Position numbers and translations under genes: made by a program. DNA of 64,000 nucleotides. Origin: Candidatus Endonucleibacter sp. (ex Gigantidas childressi). GTDB lineage: Bacteria; Pseudomonadota; Gammaproteobacteria; Pseudomonadales; Endozoicomonadaceae. Of the stretch, positions 34,051-43,735 are shown in pieces. Each line of letters starts with the position of its first letter. Positions within the stretch are counted from its first letter, which is position 1. Below the pieces are notes generated by a model. That model worked only from the letters and a program-made list of their open reading frames with translations. It was not told the DNA's origin and did no database searches. The DNA is taken from NCBI GenBank assembly GCA_030674875.1, contig JASXSU010000001.1, positions 820,001-884,000 of the forward strand, in the 5' to 3' direction.

Positions 34051-35190
34051 CTAGGCAAAAAGTGCAAGAAGGTCATTCAAAAACAGTCGCCCTTGTGCAG
34101 ACGGAGCCAAACGCCGCTCTGAAACCATTAGCCCTTTTTTACGAGAGAGCGACCAAGTCGCATCTAGGGTAACCAGAGGCAGCCCTGTTCTTTCAACGTA
34201 TAATTCAGGTGATACCCCTTGATGTAGCCTTAACACATTCATCATGAATTCCAGCGGCCTTTCCTCCAAACTCAATAATCTCTGACCAGCCTGAAAAGGT
34301 TTTCTCGGGGAAAGGTAGTCCTTCGGCATCCGAGTTTTCCAGTTTCGATATATCTCTCCACTGTCTTTACAACTCCATTTACCATGGGCGCCAGCACCAA
34401 TGCCAATATAATCACCAAACTTCCAATAGTTCAGATTGTGCCGCGACTGCCTTCCAGGCTGACTATAAGCAGATATCTCATATTGCTGATAATCACACTC
34501 TGCTAACAATGCCTGACCCGCAGCTTGGATAGACCAGAGAGTATCGTCAACAGGCAACACTGGCCTGTTTGAATAAAAAAACGTATTCGGCTCTATAGTC
34601 AACTGATACCAAGAAATATGTGCAGGGCTAAGATCAATAGCAGTCTTTAAATCATACAGCGCATCATCTTTAGTCTGACCAGGCAAACCATGCATCAAAT
34701 CTATATTGACGTTAGAAAAGCCAAGGTCACTTAAAGACGTTACTGCCATGATAGCTTCTTCTGCACTATGAATACGCCCTATAGCTTTCAATTTTTCATT
34801 CTGAAAGCTTTGCACACCTAACGAAAACCTGTTTATTCCCGCTTCAAAATACCCCTGGAAACGATCATGTTCACAAGCTCCCGGATTAACTTCAAGCGTA
34901 ATTTCAATATCACAGGAAAAATTAATATATTCCTTAATCTCTTTTAATAATCGCTGATAGCATTTCGACGACAGAAGGCTAGGAGTTCCTCCTCCGATAA
35001 AAATACTTACTAGCTCTCGACCTTGGATCTTGCCCAGCTCTTCTTGAAAGTCAGCCAACAAGGAGTTTATGTATTCCTCCTCAGGAATATTTTCGTCTGT
35101 AAGCGCATGGGAGTTAAAATCACAGTATGGGCACTTGCGAACGCACCAAGGCACGTGAATATAAAGACTAAGAGGCGGCAATGTTAACAA
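34051..35190 (-). CDS. hemW: Radical SAM heme chaperone HemW
   Basis: A 379-residue HemN-like radical SAM protein. It starts LTLPPLSLYIHVPWC and carries the 4Fe-4S/SAM motif CVRKCPYC (Cys16, 20, 23), followed by FIGGGTPSLL, EVNPGACEHDRF and GINRFSLGVQSFQ, and the family segment LNYWKFGDYIGIGAGAHGKW. HemW members load heme into target proteins and lack coproporphyrinogen oxidase activity; older annotations call them HemN-like. The start appears to be TTG at 35190, with AAGGAGG upstream inside rdgB. It overlaps rdgB by seven bases, so the two are co-translated. Confidence 0.94.
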   Translation of the reverse strand: MLTLPPLSLYIHVPWCVRKCPYCDFNSHALTDENIPEEEYINSLLADFQEELGKIQGRELVSIFIGGGTPSLLSSKCYQRLLKEIKEYINFSCDIEITLEVNPGACEHDRFQGYFEAGINRFSLGVQSFQNEKLKAIGRIHSAEEAIMAVTSLSDLGFSNVNIDLMHGLPGQTKDDALYDLKTAIDLSPAHISWYQLTIEPNTFFYSNRPVLPVDDTLWSIQAAGQALLAECDYQQYEISAYSQPGRQSRHNLNYWKFGDYIGIGAGAHGKWSCKDSGEIYRNWKTRMPKDYLSPRKPFQAGQRLLSLEERPLEFMMNVLRLHQGVSPELYVERTGLPLVTLDATWSLSRKKGLMVSERRLAPSAQGRLFLNDLLALFA

Positions 35191-35792
35191 AATATTCGCA
35201 GCCTCCTTACCAACTCTTCCATAGCCTTGGCTCTATGGCTTAGTAGGTTTTTCTTTTCCGGTGATAATTCAGCAGATGTGCAATTTTCGCTGGGCACAAA
35301 AAACAGTGGATCATAACCAAAACCTCCCTTCCCTCTAATCTCATCTAGCACAAGGCCCTCCCAGCTCCCCTGACAGATGATTGGAACTGCGTCAGCAGAA
35401 TGCCTAAGGAAAACTAAAAGACACTGGAATCGAGCCGTACGGTCCTCTGAGGCAACACTCTTCATTTCCTTAATTAGCTTTTTATTATTTTCTATGTCAG
35501 AGGCCTTATCGCCAGCATATCGAGCTGAATAAATGCCCGGCTGCCCCTCTAGAGCATCAACTTCAAGACCAGAATCGTCAGCAATAGCCGGCAAACCTGT
35601 AAGTTGGGCTGCATGACGTGCTTTCAAAATTGCATTTTCAACAAAACTTAAGCCGGTTTCTTCTATAGCGCTCACACTGCAATCACTTTGAGCCAGAATT
35701 TCAATATTCAAGTTAGCCAGCATCTTCTGAAACTCTTTTATCTTTCCACTATTCCTACTGGCAAGAACTACCTGAAGAGGTTCACCCTCCAT
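35184..35792 (-). CDS. rdgB: dITP/XTP pyrophosphatase (non-canonical purine NTPase)
   Basis: A 202-residue HAM1/RdgB enzyme that hydrolyses dITP, ITP and XTP to monophosphates, cleaning nucleotide pools. Signature segments are VVLASRNSGKIKEFQKML, AIADDSGLEVDALEGQPGIY, SARYAG and GKGGFGYDPLFFVP, and the C-terminal LSHRAKAMEEL. ATG 35792 gives the usual length; an in-frame TTG at 35822 is less likely. It lies upstream of hemW in an overlapping pair, the arrangement seen in Pseudomonas. Confidence 0.95.
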   Translation of the reverse strand: MEGEPLQVVLASRNSGKIKEFQKMLANLNIEILAQSDCSVSAIEETGLSFVENAILKARHAAQLTGLPAIADDSGLEVDALEGQPGIYSARYAGDKASDIENNKKLIKEMKSVASEDRTARFQCLLVFLRHSADAVPIICQGSWEGLVLDEIRGKGGFGYDPLFFVPSENCTSAELSPEKKNLLSHRAKAMEELVRRLRIFC

Positions 35793-35937
35793 ACGATTTT
35801 TCACTTTATAAATACCATCCAAAACAAGTAAATCATTAAGATTCTACGAAAAGCCCCTACCAACTACCCTTTCACAGCATAAAGTTGTGGACTGCTATCA
35901 TCTTCAAAAAAGTGGAAATATATGGAGTTGCTTCACA

Positions 35938-36030
35938 CTAGCAAGTAAGCGAGGCCACAGAAACTTAGGAGCACTAAGTACTGTAGTGAGATAATAACGA
36001 CAAAGTAACAACTTCAGAGGCGGCGAGTAG
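35938..36030. repeat. Family B repeat (diverged)
   Basis: Between rdgB and the DUF4426 gene. AGCAAGTAAGCGAGGCCACA and TAACGACAAAGTAACAACTTC preserve the core order, while the arms are eroded. Confidence 0.45.
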
Positions 36031-36054
36031 TTGCGTTGCTATATGCTAACAAGG

Positions 36055-36546
36055 TTACTCAGAAAAAAACTGCTGGCCGAACTTCACTCGCCCTGAACGC
36101 AGAGATTTCTCAGGCTGAACATCTAGGGTAAACGTTAACATATCTTCATTACTGAACCTAAAACTGGCTAAATAATAAATGACACCACCCTCCCTAACCT
36201 CTTGAAACACTAGTTCAGACCCTTGCCCCAATAAATTCGTTGCTCGTCCTGTTATCTTGGCGGAAGCAGCCGACCCTACTGAACTTAGCTTTGTATCACG
36301 GACGGCAATATTTACTATGCCCTCTCTCGATCTTCGCTCTAGATTATAGCTTGCAGCTATTTCTGGCGATAAAAACTCACTGTTAAAAGCGCTATAATGC
36401 ACTTCGTAGCCATTGACAACAACCGGCTTCTTAACCAGCTCTACCGCATCAGGGATAGAGCCTTCGATAGCTCCATAACCTCTACAGGAGAACCCAACAA
36501 CAAAAGTAGCAACGAGAAACCATCTATTCAATTTTCTTATCTTCAC
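36055..36546 (-). CDS. DUF4426 domain secreted/periplasmic protein
   Basis: A 163-residue protein with a signal peptide (RWFLVATFVVGFSCRGYGA) and a mature beta-rich domain: VNGYEVHYSAFNSEFLSPEI, AASYNLERRSREGIVNIAVR, GRATNLLGQ and VIYYLASFRFSNEDMLTFTL. This matches DUF4426, a gammaproteobacterial periplasmic family of unknown role. In Pseudomonas the gene sits beside rdgB and metW-metX, but metW and metX are absent here. The start is GTG at 36546 with a GGGGGA stretch upstream. Confidence 0.8.
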   Translation of the reverse strand: MKIRKLNRWFLVATFVVGFSCRGYGAIEGSIPDAVELVKKPVVVNGYEVHYSAFNSEFLSPEIAASYNLERRSREGIVNIAVRDTKLSSVGSAASAKITGRATNLLGQGSELVFQEVREGGVIYYLASFRFSNEDMLTFTLDVQPEKSLRSGRVKFGQQFFSE

Positions 36547-36613
36547 CTATTCCCCCTAAAAAGAGTGAAGCTGCTATTCTCTCACTCATATCTGATTCTA
36601 ATATCTTTTTTTA

Positions 36614-36737
36614 TATCCCCATTACCATTGAAGATGCGGGTAGGCGACAAACGACCGAATCCTCATAAACCTACGAGTAGTCGGTAATTGCGGTGAGTGA
36701 GAGCCGCCAACAACTCCATACCATTTAATAGGAGTGG
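36614..36737. repeat. Family B palindromic repeat (good copy)
   Basis: The left arm is CCATTACCATTGAAGATGCG, the core GTAGGCGACAAACGACCGAA, ACCTACGAGTAGTCGGTAAT and GGTGAGTGAGAGCCGCCAAC, and the right arm CATACCATTTAATAGGAGTG. This copy best shows the block shared with the family A MITEs. Confidence 0.75.
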
Positions 36738-36943
36738 ATGTGAGCAGATATGCTAATAATCCTCAAACAGTAACAACCAACACCACACCACTAACGTAAC
36801 GTAACGTAAGTAATTAATTTATGAGTTATGCTGGTAACAGAGAGAAAAGTATTTACTTATGAACACAATCCAGACAATATGTTATCTCATAAAGCTGTAT
36901 AAATAAACATTGTCAATTGAACATCAAGCTGCAAGAGTCTGCC

Positions 36944-37195
36944 ATGTCCATAGAATCATTAGGTCAGCTGGAGTCTAGGCTGCAGAATCTCATCGACAAA
37001 CTGGAACTTTCCAGAATGGAGATTGAGGAAATTAAGGGAGCGAATACTCAACTAGAAGAGGAAAACACCCAACTTAAGCACGAATTGCATGCCTGGAACG
37101 AAAAAGTCAGTGCTATTTTGGGTAAACTTAAGAGTGCCGCCGAAGACGAAGAGGATATCGAGACTGAAAGACACCTAGAAGACGCTACTACCTGA
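36944..37195 (+). CDS. Small coiled-coil protein, TIGR02449 type (ZapB-like)
   Basis: An 83-residue protein, almost entirely a coiled coil: LGQLESRLQNLIDKLELSRM, then EEIKGANTQLEEENTQLKHE, ending in an acidic tail. It matches the small TIGR02449 family that in Pseudomonas is encoded next to zapA and is suspected to act in cell division. zapA is not adjacent here. The ATG at 36944 is preferred over an in-frame TTG at 36917. It is convergent with yheS, and a perfect hairpin follows the stop codon. Confidence 0.7.
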   Translation: MSIESLGQLESRLQNLIDKLELSRMEIEEIKGANTQLEEENTQLKHELHAWNEKVSAILGKLKSAAEDEEDIETERHLEDATT

Positions 37196-37223
37196 CCCAC
37201 AAAAGATTGTCAAACAAGCACCA

Positions 37224-37243
37224 GTCACACCGGGAGGTGTGAC
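37224..37243. terminator. Perfect 8-bp hairpin between convergent genes
   Basis: GTCACACC-GGGA-GGTGTGAC forms a perfect 8 bp stem with a tetraloop 28 bp after the coiled-coil gene's stop. No T-tract follows on either strand, so termination is plausible but not certain. Confidence 0.55.
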
Positions 37244-37281
37244 GACTCATAATCAACAAAGAAATTCCTTTGTATAATTCT

Positions 37282-39186
37282 TCATGTTTGATTACTTAGT
37301 GCTTCCAGCTCCTCCTGTAGCTCCATCCACTTATCTTCAGCCTCAGACAAAGTTTTTTTTAAGACTGACTGCTTGGCCAGCAACTCCTTCAAATTACTTT
37401 TATTACTCTCATCATAAACTGCAGTATCCGCAAGCATAACCTCTATTTCAGACAAGAAACCCTGACTCTCTTCTATTTTATGCTCGATATCTTCGATTTT
37501 TTTCCTTAACGGTCGCTGCATTTGTCGCTTATTAGCCTCAAGACGTTTCTGCTCTTTTTTTATCTTTGCTGAGTTTTTCGAAACATTATTATCTTTTGGT
37601 TTACTATTGCTTTCCTCGTTCTTTTGCTGAAATAACCATTCACTATAATCATCCATATTCCCAAGGAACGGTTCTACGCAACCATTATCAACAAGCAACA
37701 GCTCATTCGTAGTACTTCGTATCAAGCTCCTATCATGGGACACCAATATCATGGCACCAGAAAATGACTGCAGCGCTACGGTCAGCGCAGAGCGCATATC
37801 CAGATCAAGGTGGTTCGTTGGTTCATCCAGTAATAATACATTAGGCTTTCCCCAAGCAATTATTGCCAACGCTAATCTCGCTTTCTCTCCCCCAGAAAAA
37901 CCTTCAACCTCCTCAAAAGCCTTATCACCAACAAACCCAAATCCACCCAAAAAATTACGCAACACCTGCTCTCTAGCACTAGGAGCCAATCGTTGCAAAT
38001 GAAGCAATGCACTAGCATCCTCATCAAGACTCTCTAGCTGATGCTGAGCAAAATAACCTATACGCAGATGCGCTCCAGGTTGTCGCTGCCCAGAAATCAA
38101 AGCAAGATCTCCTGCAAGGCTTTTGACCAAAGTTGATTTGCCAGCACCATTAGACCCCAATAACCCGATTCTGTTTCCGGGCTGTATGCTCATGTTGACT
38201 TTAAGCAGGCTGTTCTGACTATAGCCAAGGCAAGCCTGATCTAAAGTAAGCAGTGGAGACGATGTTTTGTCATACTCAGGAAAGCTAAACGAAAAGTGCG
38301 TGTCTACAGGTGCAGGCGCAATTTCTTCAAGACGATCTAATGCTTTTAGACGGCTTTGCGCCTGTCGAGCCTTCGTAGCTTTAGCCCTGAAGCGCTCAAC
38401 AAAAGACTCCATATGTGCTTTTTCCTGCTGCTGCTTCTCAAATACAACCTGTTGCTGTGCCAAATGCTCGGATCTTAGCCGTTCAAAGGCTGAATACCCT
38501 CCTCGATATTTATTCAATGCTTTCTGCTCAATATGCAACGTAGTGTCTGTCACCGCATCCAAAAAATCCCTATCGTGTGAAATTACAAGCAAGGTCCCCT
38601 GAAATTTTTTTAAACAACCTTCCAACCAAATAATGGCATCCAGATCCAAATGATTTGTAGGCTCATCAAGCAATAGCATATCTGCTGGGCACATTAAGGT
38701 TTTTGCCAAATTCAAGCGCATACGCCATCCGCCCGAAAAATCACAAACATCCCTCTCCATATCATCATGACAAAAGCCTAGCCCAACCAATAATTGTTCG
38801 GCCCTAGGCTTGGCCGTATAACCATCGACTACCAAGTATTCGTCATGCAAGCCTGCTATTTTATCATGCTCCTGCTTCTGTTCAGCCTGAATCATGGCTT
38901 TTTCAACACGCCTAAACTCCAGATCACCATCCAAAACATAATCAATTGCCTTTCTATCCAGGGCAATAACCTCTTGAGACATATGAGACATGCCTCTACC
39001 AGAGTCAATAACAACCTCTCCTGTATCTGACTGTAATTCCCCTGTTAACAACGCAAGAAGACTAGACTTCCCAGCACCATTAGCGCCGACAAGTCCCACA
39101 TGCTGCCCCAAATGAATAATAACACTGGTATTATTCAACAAGAGTTTGCCCTTCCGGAACAAGCTAATTGAGTTTAATGTAATCAT
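37282..39186 (-). CDS. yheS: ABC-F family ATPase YheS
   Basis: A 634-residue soluble ABC-F protein with two ATPase cassettes and no membrane domain. Members act on the ribosome as translation factors. Cassette 1 has GANGAGKSSLLALL, FSGGWRMRLNLAKTL and LLLDEPTNHLD; cassette 2 has GSNGAGKSTLVKSL, FSGGEKARLALAI and LLLDEPTNHLD. The linker is the usual basic P-site tRNA interaction motif region (FVERFRAKATKARQAQSR), and the C-terminus is a Lys/Glu-rich coiled coil. ATG 39186 begins ITLNSISLFRKGKLLLNN as in YheS. In Pseudomonas the homologue precedes algP and an FKBP gene, the same order as here despite IS insertions. Confidence 0.93.
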   Translation of the reverse strand: MITLNSISLFRKGKLLLNNTSVIIHLGQHVGLVGANGAGKSSLLALLTGELQSDTGEVVIDSGRGMSHMSQEVIALDRKAIDYVLDGDLEFRRVEKAMIQAEQKQEHDKIAGLHDEYLVVDGYTAKPRAEQLLVGLGFCHDDMERDVCDFSGGWRMRLNLAKTLMCPADMLLLDEPTNHLDLDAIIWLEGCLKKFQGTLLVISHDRDFLDAVTDTTLHIEQKALNKYRGGYSAFERLRSEHLAQQQVVFEKQQQEKAHMESFVERFRAKATKARQAQSRLKALDRLEEIAPAPVDTHFSFSFPEYDKTSSPLLTLDQACLGYSQNSLLKVNMSIQPGNRIGLLGSNGAGKSTLVKSLAGDLALISGQRQPGAHLRIGYFAQHQLESLDEDASALLHLQRLAPSAREQVLRNFLGGFGFVGDKAFEEVEGFSGGEKARLALAIIAWGKPNVLLLDEPTNHLDLDMRSALTVALQSFSGAMILVSHDRSLIRSTTNELLLVDNGCVEPFLGNMDDYSEWLFQQKNEESNSKPKDNNVSKNSAKIKKEQKRLEANKRQMQRPLRKKIEDIEHKIEESQGFLSEIEVMLADTAVYDESNKSNLKELLAKQSVLKKTLSEAEDKWMELQEELEALSNQT

Positions 39187-39289
39187 GGTGGCATTATAGC
39201 CACATACCAACTCTTAATATTGATATTATCTATAGTCAGTTGTCATTAAAAGTATGCATCGACGACAAACCTCATGCTCCAGCATAGTT

Positions 39290-39930
39290 GCCGTCTCTTC
39301 TGGTTTTCCCAATTCTGATTTTTTCAACTTAAACAGGCAGTGAAATCAGAGAGCGATCAATTCCATGCCATTCAGAAGAGTTCAAAGAGCCCATAATCCA
39401 AAAAAACCACCAAATAATGTGTCAATATCCCAATTCGTGCGTGCCACTAATGTCTCCGGCGTGACGTTGTACAGTTGGCCGTGATCATTGAAACGACTGC
39501 GCTGAATGAAACAGAATTGACTGAATACTTTTGTAAGAAAGGCCTGCTTTCTAAACAAATCCAGTAATGGAAGGACATTTTTATCAATAACCATTCAGCC
39601 AAATAGGGACCACAAAAGCTCCTGTCTGAAGAACGCAAAAAAGACTGGAAGATCATTAAAGACATGCAGCGTTAATTCAGGAGCAAGGACAAGGCTTTAG
39701 CGGAAGCTTGCCTTGCTAGTGCTCACAAAAAAGTCCTAAGAGATCTTGGGAGGGGCAGAGGGCTATTGACCCTCCTTCCGGATCAATAGGCTATAGTCAG
39801 CTAGATCAAACTGGGATTTTTGACAATGGGCCAACGGCATAGTGATGAGCCTGAGGTGCTCATGGGCAATCATCTAAAGGTTTACAAACAAGCAAAGCAG
39901 CGCCCCCTAAACGCTGGAGTAAGTGATAGC
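39290..39930 (+). mobile_element. IS3-family element relic (copy 2)
   Basis: It carries plus-strand remnants of orfA: LAVIIETTALNETELTEYF, KKGLLSKQIQ, LLSEERKKDWKIIKDMQR and SKDKALAEACLASAHKKVL. Near 39825-39915 is the end of orfB, QRHSDEPEVLMGNHLKVYKQ. It has multiple stops and large internal deletions. It shares its left end with copy 1 at 29690. Confidence 0.72.
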
Positions 39931-39984
39931 AGTCCACAGCCTTACACCGTCAAAGCAATGGGTGCATACCCAGGAGAGCTCAAG

Positions 39985-40135
39985 ATGCCCGCTTCATCAT
40001 CTCAACATTGTCATTAATCCTGCTGATCAATGACGTCCCCATGCTAGATAAAGCTTTGTAGAGACAATGATTTTCTCTTTGTCGAAACCCCTTCATATGT
40101 ACGAAGTATTCATTATTCTGAGAACATTCATTCAG
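39985..40135 (-). mobile_element. IS630 transposase 3' remnant
   Basis: The sequence from ATCTCAACATTGTCATTAAT to GAAGTATTCATTATTCTGAG is a diverged copy of the IS630 3' coding end at 20470-20620. It begins beside GGTGCATACCCAGGAGAGCT, which resembles the IS630 terminus. It is non-coding now. Confidence 0.6.
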
Positions 40136-40609
40136 GGCCATCCATCATAGGCTAGCGAGATTAAAACTTGAACTGTAACTTGAAAGCGTAATGTAACTTT
40201 ATTTTCAATTGCCCGCAAAGAGATTGCATTTAGTTAATGCAAACTTTTAATCTACCAGCTTAGATTCAAGCCATAATCCAACTTATCTAGAGATAGAAAT
40301 ACTTTATGATAATTGAAGGCAAGTGCCCCTTCATGCAGCCAACTTTTTACTGTTCACGATCAAGCCTAACAGCTTGCATATAATAAAATGGTCAGCGCTC
40401 TCTTAACCTACAAGACCACTAAGATGAGTAGCACTTGACTGAGGAGGCAAAATGATAAGTTGATTAATGCTGCACAGTTAATGAACAACATTTCCATGAT
40501 GGCTAAAATTCATAAGATAAGGTTACGGATTAAAAGCGAGGACTTGGAATAGTTTAAAAAACAAGAGCACTCAGAAAACTCCTCAATGCTCTTATTATTG
40601 CCTAAGTCA

Positions 40610-41792
40610 TATACTAAGTGCGACACCCAATTTAATAAAAACTATGAACTGCGACACCCTTAGTTTTTTACTCCAATCACGAAGCAAAAACCTATGACGT
40701 ATCAACAGCTTACCGAGGGTGATAGATATATGATAGTCGCGCTAAAATGGCAAGGATTAAGTTTTACGGACATTGCCACAGCTATCGGAAAACACCGAAG
40801 TACCATATATCGAGAATTTCAACGTAATACTTGTTGGCTTAAGGATGGCTCTATCGACCCATCAGGGCACAACAAAGGGCAAGAGCTCGACGTCGACGTT
40901 CAAGGAGAAACCAATATTTTACAGAAAAGGATTACGTGATCATTAGGCAACTCTTACATAAACAATGGAGCCCTGAGCAGATTACGGGTTACTTAAAACG
41001 GATAGGTGTACGTTGCTTTAGCCATGAAACTATTTATCGATATATTTGGCGTGATAAAAAGAAAGGCGGCTTGCTATGGAAGCACTTGCGTTGTGCTCAG
41101 AAGCGAAGACGTAAACGCTACAAAGCTTATGATAGCCGAGGCAGGATTGCCAATAAGCGCAATATAGCATACCGACCAGCTGAGGTAGAAACGCGTGAAA
41201 CACTAGGTCATTGGGAAGTAGATACTATGGTGGGTAAAGTGTCTATACCCGTCGCCTTTCAAGTTGCTACTTTATTGACTGCGTTCGCTCACCCCGATCA
41301 CCTACTACTCGTAGGCTCACGGGGCTTCGCTTACTTGCTGCCTAGTAGCAATTTGAAATGCTTTGGGTATAAACACTGCGTAGTCACACTGGTTGAGCGA
41401 AAAACTAGTTACATATTGATAGGCCAGTTAAAAGATAGAACGACCAAGTCAACCAGCAGGCGAACGATAAAATTAATGAGTAAAATACCTGAGCAATTTA
41501 AAACCATCACGTCAGATAACGGCACCGAGTTTCACCAATATAAGAAAGCTGAAGAAGTAACTACTTTGCCAACTCACATCACTCATGGGAACGTCGTATA
41601 AATGAAAATACCAATGGTTTGACCAGGCAATGCTTAGTTAAGGGAACATCAATGGCAGGACTAGCTCAGCAACGATGTAACATCATCTCGGCCAAATTAA
41701 ATACAAGACCAAGGAAGCGGTTAGCTTATAAAACACCGGAGTAATGCTTTTATGAATAACTACTTTTGTCGCACTTCAAACTTGATGCTAAG
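40610..41792 (+). mobile_element. IS30-family element IS30-A, inactivated by frameshifts and a MITE
   Basis: The best copy of IS30-A. The left end is TACTAAGTGCGACACCC and the right end TGTCGCACTTCAAACTTGAT. The transposase starts at ATG 40694 (TYQQLTEGDRYMIVALKWQG, HTH TAIGKHRSTIYREF), shifts frame near 40930, then gives WSPEQITGYLKRIGVRCFSH and the first catalytic Asp in LGHWEVDTMVG. A family A MITE interrupts it in frame, followed by VVTLVERKTSY, TITSDNGTEFHQYKK and another frameshift before INENTNGLTRQC. It is flanked by no obvious gene. Confidence 0.85.
41246..41369 (+). repeat. Family A MITE inside the IS30-A transposase (124 bp)
   Basis: TACCCGTCGCCTTTCAAGTT ... AATTTGAAATGCTTTGGGTA, flanked by TA on each side (41244-41245 and 41370-41371). 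With one TA it adds 126 bp, 42 codons, and has no stop in the host frame, where it reads VAFQVATLLTAFAHPDHLLL and onward. Its imperfect terminal inverted repeats are about 27 bp. Confidence 0.92.
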
Positions 41793-41880
41793 ATTTAATG
41801 CGTGACTCCAAAATACAACCGGAGCCTACTTATCATCATTATAATGACAATCCGCTTACATGCAATCTAAGTAGAAACTA

Positions 41881-42408
41881 CTAATCCTTAACTTCCACAC
41901 TTGGCACATCAATCACTTTTTTCTTAGCAACAGGCTTTCTTTTCGCCACAGCTTTTTTCTTGACTATTTTTTTCTTGGCTGTGGATTTTTTAGCAACCGG
42001 CTTGCCCTTAACGCTTTTGGCTTTAGCCATAGCCTTCTTTTTAAGTGCCGATGTTTTTACAACCTTTCCCTTAGCTACTGCTTTTTTCTTGACTACACCT
42101 TTCTTCTTAGCTGCAGGCTTTTTAACTGCTGCTTTTTTAGCGACAGCCTTTGCCTTCATTTCCTTCTTCTTAGCTGAGGCCTTAGCTTTTACCAACGACG
42201 CCTTAGCTGTAGCCAGCCTCTTCGCCATTACTGCTACACTCTTTTTGGCCTTATCTAGATCTTTCTGAAGTTTAGCAACGGCCTGCTCATACTTCTTAAC
42301 CGGATCTAGTTTCTTAGCAGAGCTACGCTTAACCACAGGTTTCTTAACTGCCGACTTTTTAACTGCAGGCTTTTTAACTGCACTTTTTTTAGATACTGGC
42401 ATCGTCAT
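41881..42408 (-). CDS. algP: AlgP-like histone H1-like DNA-binding protein
   Basis: A 175-residue, extremely Lys/Ala-rich protein built from KKPAVKK, KKKAVAK and similar repeats, like the eukaryotic H1 tail. A central helical segment DPVKKYEQAVAKLQKDLDKA is followed by MAKRLATAKASLVKAK. It resembles AlgP (AlgR3) of Pseudomonas, a nucleoid-associated protein linked to alginate gene control. The assignment is supported by neighbours: yheS on one side, an FKBP isomerase and algQ on the other, as in Pseudomonas. Low-complexity homology alone would be weak. Repeats in the DNA may vary in copy number. Confidence 0.75.
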   Translation of the reverse strand: MTMPVSKKSAVKKPAVKKSAVKKPVVKRSSAKKLDPVKKYEQAVAKLQKDLDKAKKSVAVMAKRLATAKASLVKAKASAKKKEMKAKAVAKKAAVKKPAAKKKGVVKKKAVAKGKVVKTSALKKKAMAKAKSVKGKPVAKKSTAKKKIVKKKAVAKRKPVAKKKVIDVPSVEVKD

Positions 42409-43185
42409 CCCTCATCATTATTGCCTAAGTAAAATATTTTACCAACTTATAGCAGGATAATTTCTATCCCCTATTACTAAAAAAATAGAATGCTTCTTGG
42501 AAGACTGCAAATCTTTTTTAAAATTTTATTTCTTTTTTTTCAAATATACACATCAAAAAAAAACAAAAAAACATCAAACATCGCTCTCATAAAAAAAACA
42601 AATACCCTGTAAAAATAGATGTTTTTCTTGCATAACCCAAAGGTAATTTTTGCCTTATTTAGAAGATTACAAAACAACACAAAAACTTACAATTTGGTTT
42701 CATATAAAGTTTTTTTTACTTAATCACCAATCATCTGACGCTATGACAATTAGATTGCCAGCATAGCGACACATATTTACTGAAAAAATCAAACAAATTA
42801 AAGTATTTTCAGACTTTCCAAGATCACATATCGATTAGAAGATTGACCTCATTATTTTATTTTTTGATACCCCACAAATATTCATTCCTTTCGAGAAAAA
42901 CAGTTCCAAAAGCTCATTAGCGTTTGTATTAAATTCATATTTCCATGAGCGCTATCGTTTAGAAAAACCTATCTTACACCTTAAATACTAAAGCGACATT
43001 TGCGTGGTCAGCTAACTTCCCACTTCTACTAATCGTCATAGTCTTGCAGACATTCACGCAAGATATACACCAACTACCATTGAAAATACTTGATTCTCAA
43101 TAATTCGAGAGTTTAACTGCATCAACTCGATATTACTAGCTTCGGAAACTTGACCTGCATAACCTACTATTTAGAATGTGAGAAA
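42409..43185. other. A+T-rich intergenic region upstream of algP
   Basis: About 780 bp with many A and T tracts (for example around 42530-42600), possibly intrinsically curved DNA. No gene or repeat arm is recognised. Confidence 0.5.
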
Positions 43186-43189
43186 AAAT

Positions 43190-43735
43190 GAATACAGTAT
43201 TAGCAACTACCAGAATAACTGCTGGAAAAAACAAAACTCAGGCCTAGAATAGCGACAACTAAGGTCGCCTAAATCACGAGCAGATACAACAATTGATCAA
43301 GCATATATCTGAGCATACCCCTACTTATATCCATCAAACAGTCACTTATCTTTCTGAGCACTGGAACGTTAAACATGCCGCGTTCGATCCGAACAAATGG
43401 CTTCACCTACAAAACCTTAACTACAAAAAGCCGAAGAAAGCACCTATAAGATACAAGCGAGTTTATATAACACCATGAAGCCTAAAAGCCCCACTACCAA
43501 GGAGTTAGTGTTGCCGTTCATGGATGCATTCATCCAGCGTAGATGACCAAAACCACCTCAAAATGGATTCAAAAAAGAATTAATCAACACAACAGAAAAA
43601 GTGAAAACAAACTCATACTACATTCCGCCTTACAGCCAAAAATAGAACCCAATTGATCGACTATAGAAAGTCATGAATGAGTATGCTTAGAATAATAAGT
43701 GCTTCGCAATAATCGTTAAGGAAATATAGGTATAG
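43190..43735 (+). mobile_element. Highly decayed IS630 relic
   Basis: Plus-strand fragments match successive parts of an IS630 transposase: LSEHWNVKHAAFDPNKWLHL with NYKKPKKAPIRYK (43350-43460), then FKKELINTTEKVKTNSYYIP and PYSQK with NPIDRL (43575-43670), and VMNEYA. The catalytic region is riddled with stops. It is the oldest-looking IS630 copy here. Confidence 0.6.
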
